A stretch of DNA of 64,000 nt from Diphasiastrum complanatum (taxonomy: Eukaryota > Streptophyta > Lycopodiopsida > Lycopodiales > Lycopodiaceae): contig CM055108.1 of the NCBI GenBank assembly GCA_029204225.1, positions 3,124,473 through 3,188,472 of the forward strand. The letters run 5' to 3'. Both the position numbers and the translations under genes were made by a program. This document shows, one piece after another, positions 21,407 to 32,506 of the stretch. How positions within the stretch are numbered: position 1 is the first letter of the stretch; each line of letters begins with the position of its first letter. Below the pieces are notes generated by a model that did not search any database, had not been told where the DNA came from, and was given only the letters and a program-made list of their open reading frames with translations.

Positions 21407-22638
21407 TTACTGGCTTTGAACCATCACACTCGATCTTTGCTCTGCAGCATATGTATCTACGGCAGGAATAATCTGCTTCCAAAACCAATGCTGCCTCCAC
21501 ACATTTATCATTTCTTCAATAGGCACATTTGTTTGTCTCCGGTGGGAAAGAAGTACACAAACAAGCTCATGACGAAAACCCATGCGGCGAAGAATAGGAA
21601 GATACCATACTGGAAGTGGCATTGCTAGAAATGATTGTGCAATAACGAATCTGAAAAGCATGTTCGCTGAAACTGTGTTCCCTATGACGACCTGCATCCC
21701 AGACAGCAAATAATTATTAAAGACCTAGTTTTTATGATCTCATATTTCAACAACAACAAACATGTCTACAAGAGTTGTATCTCGTCCTGAAACCGAAAGA
21801 CGGTAAATTAGCGCTACCATCGAAAGGCTTCAAGTAAAAAAAATTTCTCTATATTCAATCAAGATCGTAATAGGGATGATGCGCACCAAGAATAAATTTG
21901 CAAATCACCAACAAAACACCAAAAAGTATCTAGTTTCAAGGTCTAAAATCAGCTGAAATGGAGGGAACCCCAGCTAAAACTGACTAGAAAAATTATAACA
22001 GCTCAAAGGTGTTACCTGTGAAAGGAAAATTTGAACACCAGCCTCAAGAAACAGAACTCTCCGTCCCCATTTGTCCACAGTAAAGATAGACACAAGCGTT
22101 GCAACCACATTGACCGCACCTATAATAACTGCAGAATAAAGAGATGCGTTTCCTCCAAACCCAATTGATTTGAGTAACACGGGTGCATAAAACATGATGG
22201 CATTGATTCCTGTGAGCTGTTGGAGAAAAGGGATTAGAGTAGCCATGATAAGTTGAGGACGATTCCTCTTTTCCAAAATATTCCGAAATGGATTCTTCAC
22301 TGCATTTGCTTTTTCACTGGCCTGCACCAGATCTTCAAATTCTGCATCTTCAGTGTTTGTTCCTCTAATTCTTTCCAGCAAGGCTCTCCCTTTATCCAGG
22401 TTACCCGGTTCTATAAGACTACTAGGTGTCTCTGGCAGGAAAAGCCCACCTACAAACAGAGCAGAGCAGGAACACCTGCCAAGCCCAAAGAAATTCTCCA
22501 GCCCCAAGGTCTGATCGTAGCTGTTCCATAGTTTATCATATTTGCAACAATCCCAATAGTGATAGCTAACTGAAACATGATATTCAATGCACCACGAAAC
22601 ATTGCAGGTGCCATTTCAGACAGATAAAGAGGAATAGC
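21407..22638 (-). pseudogene. Sugar transporter (STP/monosaccharide-proton symporter) pseudogene
   Basis: Two exon remnants of a plant STP-type hexose/proton symporter. The first (22638-22016) starts after a TTGCAG acceptor and reads [54 protein letters not shown] and DKWGRRVLFLEAGVQ: the middle of the family from helix 4 through the QQLTGINAIMFY signature and helix 8. It ends at CAG/GTAAC. The last exon (21691-21407) reads FVIAQSFLAM, then in another frame FFAAWVFVMSLFVYFFP, then NVPIEEM and HWFWK, the C-terminus. At least three frameshifts (near 22457 and two in the last exon), loss of all N-terminal exons, and loss of about 130 residues between the exons make it non-functional unless the assembly is wrong. 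Family is certain. Confidence 0.92.
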
Positions 22639-22676
22639 CTGCAAGGTAGTGACACACACAACCTTATTATGACTAT

Positions 22677-22735
22677 GGGCGTGAGCAGGCCCGCTACTGA
22701 CCACCATGTGCCCGCTAGCGGGCCCGCTCACGCCC
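22677..22735. repeat. GC-rich hairpin at the STP truncation point
   Basis: 20-base arms at 22677-22696 (gggcgtgagcaggcccgcta) and 22716-22735 pair with one mismatch around a 19-base loop. It is far richer in GC than its surroundings and sits where the transporter's upstream exons should begin. Confidence 0.85.
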
Positions 22736-22768
22736 GGGCGTAATTTGCAGACAGCTGTGTTTTTTGAA

Positions 22769-22950
22769 AGAGATCTCTTCCCGTCTCTCTTCTGAAAACG
22801 TTAGAGATCTCTTCCCGTCTCTCTTCCGTTCGTATATGCAGCAAGCTCCTACGGCCTTAAGAGATCTCTTCCCGTCTCTCTTCTGAAAACGATAGAGATC
22901 TCTTCCCGTCTCTCTTTCGTTCGTATATGCAGCAAGCTCCTACGGCATTC
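22769..22950. repeat. Tandem repeat, 91-base unit, two copies, with internal half-repeats
   Basis: agatctcttcccgtctctct occurs four times; pairs separated by ctgaaaacg, then by gttcgtatatgcagcaagct, form a 91-base unit seen at about 22769 and 22860. Short cagcaatctcctacg repeats follow to about 23013. Confidence 0.9.
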
Positions 22951-23236
22951 GTTTTCCTATTATGCAGCAATCTTCCTATTATGCAGCAATCTCCTACGCA
23001 GCAATCTCCTACGGCTATGAATCTTGATAAGATGGGTTCCTCTGTTCGCTTTCATGAGGATATGTAGGACAACAATAAAGCTCCTCCAAGATCTCTCATG
23101 GCCACCCTCCTTCAACAAAAAAACTGATCCAAACTCCACTTGAAAAGATCAGCAAGATGCTGAAATTTCAGAACAAAAAGTAGAGACGTCCTCTTCTGGT
23201 AGGGCGCCAGCATACAAGCTTGCTGCCAATTCGGTA

Positions 23237-23296
23237 GCTCTGATACCATGTAGGAAAGGAAGAGTCAAGTGACCAAGATCTAGTTATCAATCAATC
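23237..23296 (-). other. Copia primer binding site and start of LTR (minus strand)
   Basis: gctctgatacca at 23237-23248 is the complement of TGGTATCAGAGC, and the plus strand continues TGTAGGAAAGG, an LTR edge. Only about 48 bases of LTR-like sequence remain before plus-strand RT sequence starts at 23297, so the LTR is cut. Confidence 0.7.
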
Positions 23297-24303
23297 TCCA
23301 CAGAAAACAAGAGCACATGGGACTTAGTAGAACCACCAGTTGGTAAGAAACCCATTGGATGCAAATGGGTATACACAGGACTAAGTACCATGCAGATGGA
23401 AGTATATCAAAGCACAAGGCAAGATTGATGATCAAAGGGTATGCACAAAGTAAAGGCATCGACTATGAGGAGACCTTTGCGCCAGTTTGTAAGTGGAATA
23501 CTCTACATCTACTTGTTGCTTTAGCTTCACATTTTGGTTGGCCTTTGCATCAGATGGATGTGAAATCTGCTTTCCTAAATGGTGAGTTAGAAGAAGAGGT
23601 GTTCATGGATCAACCTGAAGGCTTTGTAGCGAAAGGATAGGAGAATAAAGTATGTCGCTTGAAGAAAGTGGTTTATGGTCTTAAACAGGCACCACGTGCG
23701 TGGTATAGCAGGATTGATGCCTACTTTCATTCAAAGGAGATGGTGAGAACACATTCTGATCCAAATCTGTATGTCTTATGCTTTGATGGTATGGTTGCTT
23801 TGATTGCTCTTTATGTTGATGACTTAATTATTACGGAAAATAATCAAGAGATGATAGACATGATCAAGAAAGACCTCATGGAACAATTCGAGATGACAGA
23901 TCTCAGCCTGATGCATTATTGCCTTGGAGTAGAGGTGTGGCAAGAAGGACACGAAGTGGGTTTAACATAGGTGAAGTATGTCAAAGAGTTGCTACACAGG
24001 TTTAGGTTGCAGGATTGCAAACCAGTGAATACTCCTATTGAACCAGGGAAAAAGCTTTCTAAGCTTGATGAGTCACAGTTATTTGATGCTACGCGCTGTA
24101 TAGGAAGCTAGTAGGGAGCTTGATTTACCTTACCACGACTACACCAGATATATGCTATGTTGTTGGTATTGTAAGTCAGTTTATGGCAGCACCTACGGAA
24201 ACACATTGGAAGGCAACTAAACGCATTTTGCGCTATGTCAAGGGCATTTCAGATTATGGCTTGATTTATAGGAAGCATGAGGATTTACGTGAGTTGTGTG
24301 ACT
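23297..24303 (+). pseudogene. Copia RT (inverted half of copy B)
   Basis: Plus-strand copia RT starting exactly at ENKSTWDLVEPPVGKK. Key blocks: KGYAQSKGIDYEETFAPVCK, MDVKSAFLNGELEEEVFM, VVYGLKQAPRAWYSRID and the intact catalytic ALYVDDLII at about 23805-23830; later DICYVVGIVSQFM and WKATKRILRYVKG. It carries the two-base insertion after KWVY (23371-23380) seen also at 11151, plus stops at 23638, 23968 and near 24105. RNase H is missing beyond 24303. The first residue follows directly on the MESIA at which the minus-strand pol at 25742 stops. Confidence 0.9.
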
Positions 24304-24418
24304 AACATATCAATTCTTACAACTAATTGTGAAACTAAGTATTCAATCATTGCACATTGCTACATCAAAAAAGAATGCCAATGAACATTCCTAAAAACAG
24401 TTTGCTCGGAGTATACTA
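24304..24418. other. Junction between RT and recombinase-like remnant
   Basis: Short AT-rich stretch, no motif. It is the truncated end of the copia RT piece. Confidence 0.4.
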
Positions 24419-25700
24419 TCAGCTGTTCCGGCCACCTTCAAGTCCTTGCAGAAGTCCACGTGGCTGGTTTGCATCAACTAACGTAAAATTGAAAACATTG
24501 TGTGAAAAATTGCCACTAAGGTGAGAAACATTGGATGAAACTCTTGTTGAAGGTGATGATGATATGGGAGCCAAAAAAGTAGTAGATGGCACTGAAGATA
24601 TAGCAGCAAGAGTGGGTTGCTCATATGTTGTATTTGCCAACAGAAGCTGATGAGTTGCAATCTGTTTGCACATCAACTTGGACCTCAACCCTGCCTTTTA
24701 CAATGTCAAGCATGGTCATCTGTAGATTCTCCCAATCAATGTTATCCCAATCGAAGTTGTCCCAAAATTGATGATATTTTTCAAAATATTCTTCTTGAAC
24801 CATTTCTTTTTCCTTGGAAGTCTTGATTGGAACCTTTGAAGTGCTAGAATCATGAATAGTTTAGCCAACAAAATCTTCGCTTACACAATGATTGGTTGAA
24901 GGATGTCTGCCTTACTAACCACGTTAGATTGCATAGATATGTGGAAATCTACATGTACAAGCTCAACAAAAATGGTCACATCAAAAAAAGCAGATTGAGC
25001 GGCAACCTCAATAGAAGCAGGTTCAATGGCTGAAGAAGCAATTTCTGAAGACAGTAAAACAAAAGAGAGCAAATAGTTTTTGAACTCCATGGGCATGAAA
25101 TACTTGGTGAGCAGGATGATCAAGTATCTTCCTCTCATCATCAACAAAGAGCTCATCTTTGCGACATGATTTATTGGCTCCTGAGTCGCAACTCTTCTGC
25201 ATAGATACCTGGACAGCTTTGTCGGTAAAAATGAAGAATGGGTGGTGTTGTATTTGAAATGGTAGTTCTTGAATGCCTGTATGATTCACACGTGCTTGTT
25301 GAGCACGCACAAGAATGCGATTGATGCTCATGTACAAGTTCATAATACTTGTTGTAGGATACCTCTCCCCAGATTCCTTACATACCATAAGAAAGAATTT
25401 ACAAAGAATTTGTCCAAAATTTTGTAGCGGAATCTCTTCGATCTAATTGAAATAGTCCATATGACAATGAGGCCTCCACGTATCAAATCTATTCTGACAC
25501 CGTGATTCATTTCGAGCGCTGGGATTTTCTGAATTTCTGATGAAATGATCTCATTCTTGCTTTTCCAAAGGAATAAGCTCCGTAGGTTTAACAGGACCAA
25601 CATCAACACGACTTTCCTTGTACAACACAATTTCCATGCACGCAGATGATACAGGTTGAGCAACCTGATCGACACACAACATGTCCTTTCTAGTTTGTGA
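24419..25700 (-). pseudogene. DUF3504/Crypton-like tyrosine-recombinase-type remnant
   Basis: On the minus strand, one frame with two stops runs from about 25690 to 25023. It reads RFDTWRPH, IEEIPLQNFGQILCKFF, SGERYPTTSIMNLYMSINR, DSGANKSCRKDELF, DDERKILDHPAH and GVQKLFALFCFTVF. The order and spacing (W in an N-terminal helix, LxxxLCxFF, GxxYxxxSI, an AV..SM.KS block, an E-x-x-LxxHP-like helix, then the start of a catalytic half) resemble the SAM-like and core parts of DUF3504 proteins (ZMYM, QRICH1, KCTD1-related), known to derive from Crypton tyrosine recombinases. The catalytic R-H-R-Y region is not present. A further part at 24880-24419 has an Asp/Trp-rich stretch (FWDNFDWDNIDWENLQ) and a Ser/Asn-rich tail. 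Broken by frameshifts. Family assignment is tentative. Confidence 0.4.
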
Positions 25701-25740
25701 GAGATTTCTCTTCTAACTTTTAGATTGTATCCCATGATTG

Positions 25741-26369
25741 AGCTAAGCAATTGACTCCATCTCTTCTCCCATGGCCTTGACCCAAATGTCATCATCCTTC
25801 GCTTCACCATAAGTCGAAGGTTCTTTGCTTTGAATAATGCTAGATAAGAGAGCATAATTTGCTTCATACCTTTCAGGTTGTGTCTTCTCTCTTGTTGATC
25901 TTCGTAGCTCTCCCTGGCTAGATGATCTTGGAAAGTCATCCATGTTGCGGCTCTCCAACAATCTCTCAAACCACTTAGGGAGCTTCCTGGCAGGTGATCG
26001 GCTTCCTGGTGAAAATGTATCCAAAGGCACATCCTTCTCCTTGCGTTTGTCACCTGCAACTTCAATCCTTCTCGTACCAAAAGGTCTATCTCTACCTCTC
26101 CAACCTACTTCTTGAGGTTGAGTAGTAGTATTTTGAGATGTATCCTCATGTTCATCACTTGGAAAGTCAATAAATGGATTATCATCAGGAGGTATCCGTA
26201 CTATACCACCACTGGATGTGTCTATCTTCTCAGCATCCTCGTCTTCATACATCTTGGATTCATCAAAGATGATATCACGGCTTACATGGATTTTGTTTAC
26301 TGGATCAAAACATCTATAGCCCTTCACACAATCATCATACCCTAGGAATATACACTTGATAGATTTCAT
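25741..26369 (-). pseudogene. Copia integrase C-terminus and linker (copy B)
   Basis: 209-residue open stretch: IFLGYDDCVKGYRCF and SRDIIFDE are the end of copia integrase; a Pro/Asp/Arg-rich linker follows, then EANYAL, IWVKAMGEEMESIA, the start of the RT module. The frame then enters foreign sequence at 25740. In an intact element the next residues would be those found at 23297 on the opposite strand. Confidence 0.9.
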
Positions 26370-27182
26370 ATCAAGTTTATGTCTCTCTTCCTTAGGAATG
26401 TGTACAAAGGCCTTACATCCAAAGATTCACAAGTGGTTCACCTTTCGTGAATGCCTCCTCAGGTGTTATCCTTGGTATGGCAATGGTAGGACTTCTATTT
26501 TGAAGACAGACTACCGTACTGCATGCTTCTGACCAAAATCCTTTGGTAGTTTCATTGCAGCTAGCATAGATCTGGCACTTTCTACAATCGTACGATTCTT
26601 GCGCTCAGCTACACCATTGAGAGCAGGAGTATGAGCTTGTGTAAATTGTCTTTTGATCCCACATTGATCACAAAGATCATTGAAGTCATTAGACTTATAC
26701 TCACCTCCACTATCTGATCTTAGAACTTTGATCTTTCTACGTGTCTAATTTTTGACCAATGCGTTGAAGCTCTTGAAATTGTCAAATGCATCCGATTTCT
26801 TCTTCAAGAAGTAAATCCACGTCTTACGTGACATATCATCAATAAAGGTCATGAAATAGAAGGCTTTACCTAAGGACATGGTCCTCATAGGCCCACATAA
26901 ATCTATGTGGATCAAATCCAGGATGTTCTTTGCCCTTGCAACACCACCTTTATTGAACTTCTCTCGATGCTGCTTCCCATATACAGATACATTGATTTCA
27001 AGTGGTCTTCTATGGTAGGTAATCCTCTTACCATTTCCAATTTCCTCATCAAACTGAGGCCTCCTAAGTTCAAGTGACCAAGTCTCTTATGTCACAACTA
27101 AGTTTGCGATGGAATGGATGAGGCAAGTCCATGTTGCCCTTGATTGTAGCATTCAACCTGTATAATTTAGTATTGGGATCCC
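26370..27182 (-). pseudogene. Copia integrase core (copy B)
   Basis: Same layout as copy A: HTPALNGVAERKNR near 26595-26640 and RSDSGGEY near 26695-26720. The TAG stop at 26745-26747 is at the same codon as in copy A. A few indels shift the frame near 26400-26460 and 27060. Without the stop and indels this would cut and join element ends to the host chromosome. Confidence 0.88.
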
Positions 27183-27620
27183 TTACTCCATCCGCAATAG
27201 CTTTGAACTTTGGTTCACATCCTTCACAAAGCAACAATCATGAGCAAATTCTACTTTCAACTTTTGATCAGTAATGACTCCAACAAAAAGTAGATTTTTC
27301 TTCAAACCTGGTATGTAAAGTACCTCCCTAATCATCCTGCTTCTGCCATCAGATAGTTGGATGGAAGCGGTGCCTATCCCCTTGATCTTGCACACATGAC
27401 CATTTGCTTGTGAAACAGACGTTCCATTATCCAACACTCTCAAGCTACTGAACCAATCCTTGTTACCTGTCATATGTCTTGTGGCTCCTGAGTCAATATA
27501 CCACGCTTGATCATCTCGATTAGATGACAATGCAGATATGAAGATGCTAGAGTCTTGAATCTCACCCTTATGGACAAGGTTACCTGCTTGCTTTGGTTTC
27601 CCCTTGCCTTGTTCCGCCAT
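27183..27620 (-). pseudogene. Copia protease and gag-pre-integrase (copy B)
   Basis: Open for 145 residues. AWYIDSGATRHMT near 27475-27515 has the intact catalytic D-S-G, unlike copy A. VLYIPGLKKNLLFVGVI is the pre-integrase motif. Protease would process the polyprotein; a frame change at about 27620 separates it from gag. Confidence 0.9.
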
Positions 27621-28400
27621 GAATTTGTGGCATTCACTCTTTTAATGGCTCTTTTTATCACAATGGAAGCACTTGCCTTTCTTCTTGGTCTTACTGGAAG
27701 ATCCCTCATCCTCCTGAGTCTTGGCAAATTGTTGTTTAGACTTCTTCTTGCCCTTGCCCTTGCCTTGTTTTTGGCCTGTTGCAAGTGCCTGATCATCAGT
27801 ATTTTGATGTCTTGCTTTTACCAATTCTCGCTGTTGCTCTTCTTGCATCAAGATTCCTATGAGCTCATCAAAGGTTGGCAATCTTTATCTTGATGCTATT
27901 CTGCTCACAAACATCTGATAGGGTTCTGCAATGCCACACAATGCATTGTGCACCAGCTCCACATCACGTATGCGCTCACCAATAGAATGCAGTTCATCTC
28001 TCATTGTCTTGATTTTGGTCATATAAGTCTGAATGTGCTCTCCTTATTCCATGCGGGCACTATTCAGTTTTGACTTCAGAAACATGATTCTTGATGGATT
28101 TGATGTCTTGAACTTCTCCTTTAGCACATCCCATGCTTGTCTGGGTGTAACAGCATCACAAAGGTGAGTAATGATGTGATGCATCATTGACAAGTTAATG
28201 AAGGTCAAAGCTTTCCTCATCTTCTTGTCGAACACTTTGATGTTCATTTCATTTGACGGCCTTCTCTCATCACCTGTGACGACTTCCCACACGTCTTTCT
28301 CCATCAGTATGTTTTTCATTTTGAATTTCCAAACCGCATAGTTGGAAATCCCGTCCAATTTATTACTTTCACTCAAAATGGACTCTCCCATATTTGTCAT
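27621..28400 (-). pseudogene. Copia gag (copy B)
   Basis: Starts at the ATG at 28400 (MTNMGESILSES). KLDGISNYAVWKFKMKNIL and VWEVVTG near the N-terminus, then QAWDVLKEKF, are typical of the copia gag UBN2-type domain. A frame change near 28040 and a short gap precede a Lys/Gln-rich stretch, and the zinc knuckle CFHCDKKSH near 27640-27670 is interrupted by a stop at 27643. Copy A lacks most of this gene. Confidence 0.88.
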
Positions 28401-29659
28401 CGCAAAACTGCTTGAAACTTCTGTCGTAGGCTAAAAGTAGTATGCCGAGGCCAACTGTGATGTCAGAAGTTAAAAATAATGACCTGCACTTTTTCTCTTA
28501 CTAGGCCACTTGCCGATTTTCCACCAAATTGAAAGCCAAATCGGCGTCGCCTTCCGAAACGCACTCTGTCATCAACTCCCAACTACGTGCCCAACGGAAT
28601 GGTAAAATCACTTTTGGCACACTCCGAAAACTTTTTCCACTGCAATCTTTTTTTTTTTTTGTATCGTACTTGCAGGTATAGTCCGAGTGCTCTTCGTTTG
28701 GAGTTTGTAGCCCTTCGTTTGGGTCAAAATGGATAAAGGAGATGAATTTAAGGGCTTTTTCACTTTTTGACCTATTTCTTCAGTTTGAAGAGACTTCAAC
28801 CTTTCGTGAATTTTAACCCAACTCAGCTTTCAAAATAAAATTTTTTATTGAAATTGAATGGCTAAATGTCCTTCAGCCCCTTCTAATGAAGTTTCCCATG
28901 GAAGGAAGGAGATCCAACGATCTCTTCGCATCTCACGGTCCCTGTTATTGCTGAGGGTTCAATCCCCAACATCCATTCTCCCCAACCTTCATCTAGCGGT
29001 CCAGATTTAATCTGCATGTTTGATCCTCCTCCACCAGCCGCTAGCACCCTGGAGATACAATGGCCTCCCTCACACTGGTCGCGTGTGAGTTGTCCGCCCT
29101 TCTCCACGAGCTTTCTCCTTCAAGCTTGGGTATGGCTGCCCTCAAAGATTCCTTATGGTTCCTCAGATTCAGCGCAGCTGTCCACGACCACTTCAGATCT
29201 ATTTGAACTGATCAGGGCATCCTCCTTCCAACTTTTACAGCAGCAGAAAATGTTGAGTATAGAGAGAAATCCACGTTTTTGAGCTTTCAGACCCTAGGCC
29301 AGAGTTTTTCTCAGAGAACTGATCTTGACCTTCTGTTCACAGTTCTCTGACAGACCAATCATCTTCCTCTAAGGTCGCCCTACTGCTAGGAGTGTGTTGT
29401 TTCAATTCGTTTGTCAAACGGTGTTTGATTGAATGCACACTAACTGCAAACTCCAAGTAGCCTTCCTTTGAAATTTCAAAATTCTGTTTGCTGAGGTTTT
29501 GATTCACTGACAATTCTTGTCTCTGAATCCTCACACAGTCTCAAGCTCACCAGTGCTTCTCTTTCCATCTTCAACCCGCCGTAAACCCCAAACTCTTAGA
29601 AGACTATTCTCTCGAAGCTCTTTTCAATGGCGACCTTGTACTGTGTACACTCCTGTACG
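28401..29659 (-). other. Copia untranslated leader (copy B)
   Basis: 1.26 kb between gag start and primer binding site. The part 28544-29105 is conserved with copy A, but short frames on either strand are not, supporting a non-coding leader. A run of 11 T occurs near 28649. Confidence 0.75.
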
Positions 29660-29673
29660 ACTCTAATACCAAC
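29660..29673 (-). other. Copia primer binding site (copy B)
   Basis: The plus strand reads ctctaataccaact, the complement of AGTTGGTATTAGAG, a mutated form of the initiator-tRNA-Met primer site. It lies between leader and LTR-like sequence. Confidence 0.65.
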
Positions 29674-29674
29674 T

Positions 29675-29985
29675 TAGAATCTGCTTCAAACAGGAACACA
29701 GATCATGCTACATAGTAACACAAATAGAAAACACTCTCCACAACAAGCTCACATAGCAACTGTTTTTCTCAAAATAAAATTACATTGTACATATAGTTGT
29801 TCACTCAAGCAACCCATGCATGACCCAGGTTGCCGTTGGCAGGATGCATGTCCCGTCGACTTGCCTCATGGCAAGGCCAACTAATCCTTATCGACTAATA
29901 GGACCCATAGTATAGTAGCACAATGATTCTACTTTAATTCTAACTATTTGATCGTATGAGTCTCTTCCAAAATAACTAATATAGG
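29675..29985 (-). repeat. Copia 5' LTR of copy B (right end uncertain)
   Basis: Follows the primer site. No clean TG edge is visible (mutated) and no partner LTR is in the window, so the extent is approximate. Confidence 0.5.
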
Positions 29986-31148
29986 TTCAAAACAATACAT
30001 AAGCATGAACGGGCTATAATCGGTAGCTAAATGCTTACTACAAATCAACCTCCATTGAGGACTTCCTCTTCGAGGAGATTGCAATCAAAATGCAGATATC
30101 ATCTGATCTTTTAATCACATAGGTAATCATTCTCTTAAACAATCAAGTATAACTAGAATTTGAACTATGATTTGTCAATCATAATTCATTGGATTCTTGT
30201 CCTATACTCAATAAGAGAATGTGATACCCTAGCATAGGCAACTCAATCAAGAGTAGATACACTTCCCAATGAGATTGTTGCCAGAAAATATGCTTGAGGC
30301 ATTTTCTCCCTCACCTAATTTGTTCTTTTCGTCTAACCAATAGTCAGAAGAACTTAAGCCCAAAGTCGTTAGCGAATATGGGCAACTGAAAGTGATCGGT
30401 AAACTTCGAATCGCGAAAGTTCATGATGTCACTAGGTAATCCAAAAATACCTGAGCTAAATTAGATGCTTTCATGGTAATCATAAGAGTGCATCACAATT
30501 CTTAGAAGACACATGAGTTGTTCCAAAAAGTCCTTTTTATCAGAAAAATTTCAGACTTTTCCAACTCACTTATGGTGCCTATATAAGGATTGAAATCCAA
30601 ATAATGCCCTTACTTTAGCCATGCACAAAGTGTCATTCCAAAGTTAGGGTCCTATCTAGAATGGGTCTAGATTCAATTATTCTTAAGTTCCTATCTAGAA
30701 TAACTCAAGATTCATCGAAACCTCATTACGTGAAGTTCTAACTTCTGGCTACCATCAACTATCCAACTCTCCTGAGTCCTCCGGGATAGCATTCCATCCT
30801 TTCCAACTGGGAAAGGATAAGGCCAAAAGTTTGTGTGTATTCTATGCACCTAAACCTTTAAATGAATCCAAAATTGACCCATAAAGGTTGCGACTTATAA
30901 TCAATACATTTCAACAATAATATCCCTAAGTAAGATCATAATGTTGATTCAAATAACTAACTTAGAAGTAGCACTTTTGACTCAGTTAGCTATATCGGAT
31001 TTAGAAAATTTTTGAATGTACAAGTGTGGATACAAGACACCACATTCAGTTTGATTCTAATTCCACCTAGGTCAATAACAATTCTCAATGAGAAATTACT
31101 ATAACCTAGTGAGAAATTGTCTCTATACAATTCTCATCAATATGCCTA
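29986..31148. other. Stretch without a recognised gene
   Basis: AT-rich DNA between two retrotransposons. No open frame, motif or repeat edge seen. Confidence 0.4.
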
Positions 31149-31463
31149 CTACTTGGAAATCTTCTAGAAATCAAAATTTGCCTACTTCAGTTTATTCCAC
31201 ATGTGTGAGATGTCCTCTGCACATGGGATATGACACCTAACCAAAGGATGTGGCTCATGCAATCAATAGATTGATGCCATGTGTCATATGTCTAGAAAAC
31301 TATTTTAGCCACTAGAACTTGAATTAAATCATATGTACAACATATATGATTATGGTACATGACAAGTACACTAGTTTCACACTTGGATAAGGCTCCACAC
31401 ATGTGTGTTTATCTATATACAAGATTTTTGGCCTCTACCGAGCTTATTTTTGCATTTTTCACA
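31149..31463 (-). repeat. Partial 3' LTR of a pol-less element
   Basis: Matches the last 315 bases of the full LTR at 35463-36293, in the same orientation, and ends with the same ttttcaca edge. The left 500 bases are missing. On the minus strand it follows a purine-rich tract (gagaaggag at 31464-31475), as expected for a 3' LTR. Confidence 0.85.
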
Positions 31464-31603
31464 CTCCTTCTCAAAAATCTAGCTTGGTAAATCTAGCTTG
31501 ATGGAAAACATGATGATCTTGAACTTGACTTCATGGGCTGAATTGGTCTTTGCTGGTTCAAAAGGTGTGAAGATTAGCCAATGAGATTGATGTTGATCTG
31601 AAA

Positions 31604-32497
31604 TCACCATATCCTTGATAGTGCTTCTTTGATGTTGACATCTTTGATGAGCTTGAGAGCTTTGCACCATCCTAGATTCCTTCCAGTTTTCATGTAGATG
31701 CTTGCTCCACATGAGATATGCTCCTCTTTCCCTTGAGATGTGAGCCACATGGGTTCAACCATGTTTCTTGAGTTTCTTTTTGGAATCACAACTTGAGAAT
31801 GTCTCTCCTCCTCAATCCTAGGCACACTTGAACCTTGGGATGACTCCTTAAGATCCTCTTCATGATGCTCCTTCTTGATGGAAATCCGAGACATCCATGT
31901 CTCATAATGATCACAAAAAGTATGACCATTCAATATGCACTTCCTATGATTATCAAGATTACTTATGCTAGAAACATAAGTCCAAAAATCACCACAACTT
32001 GGCATGATTTTTTCAATATTGAAATCAAAAGGTATTTCCATCTCAATAAGGCTAACTACTTGCTTATGGATATAAGTGTCCACTTTGGATGCTTCACTTA
32101 TTCTGATAAGAAGTTTACAACTTGCCTTTAGGATTGAAAACATACAATTTTCATCTTTATGAATGAACTCATCATTCATGATCTTATTGAAACCAAAAGA
32201 TCCTACATCATGAAGATATTTCCATTTCCTTGACTTCATAACTAATGTAAGCTTACAAGGAGAACATATTTTGCTATCTTTTAAGGCATCAGACTCAACT
32301 AGTATTGCCTTAATCCACCTTTGAGATTCAAAAATCTCTTCAAAGCAAAATGGTTCTTCATAAGTTGACATGATAGCATAAATGAAACTATTTTCATTTT
32401 GTGACTGCTGCTCCTTATTCTTGATTGATTTCTCTTGGATCATAACAATAAGTTTGAAATTATCTAAAGTTCCAAGCAAAATACTTTCCAAGGACAT
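31604..32497 (-). CDS. Open frame of unknown function inside an LTR element
   Basis: A 297-residue frame from the Met at 32497 (MSLESILLG) to 31604. The frame extends a further 45 codons to 32632, but those residues are read from the arm of a foldback repeat and also appear in the other arm at 33522, so they are not part of the original protein. EEPFCFEEIFESQRWIKAI (near 32330) faintly resembles the EPxxxEEA..xxxWxxAM start of copia RT modules; nothing else in it matches RT, integrase or gag. It has no signal peptide or membrane helix. It lies between the LTRs at 31149 and 35463, on the element's coding strand. Function unknown; it may be a decayed element protein. Confidence 0.4.
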   Translation of the reverse strand: MSLESILLGTLDNFKLIVMIQEKSIKNKEQQSQNENSFIYAIMSTYEEPFCFEEIFESQRWIKAILVESDALKDSKICSPCKLTLVMKSRKWKYLHDVGSFGFNKIMNDEFIHKDENCMFSILKASCKLLIRISEASKVDTYIHKQVVSLIEMEIPFDFNIEKIMPSCGDFWTYVSSISNLDNHRKCILNGHTFCDHYETWMSRISIKKEHHEEDLKESSQGSSVPRIEEERHSQVVIPKRNSRNMVEPMWLTSQGKEEHISCGASIYMKTGRNLGWCKALKLIKDVNIKEALSRIW

Positions 32498-32506
32498 AAA
32501 ATAAAT

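Noticed and set aside
22639-22731. Extended N-terminus of the sugar transporter ([11 protein letters not shown])
   Set aside because: It reads through the splice acceptor and into the GC-rich hairpin; it has no transporter character.
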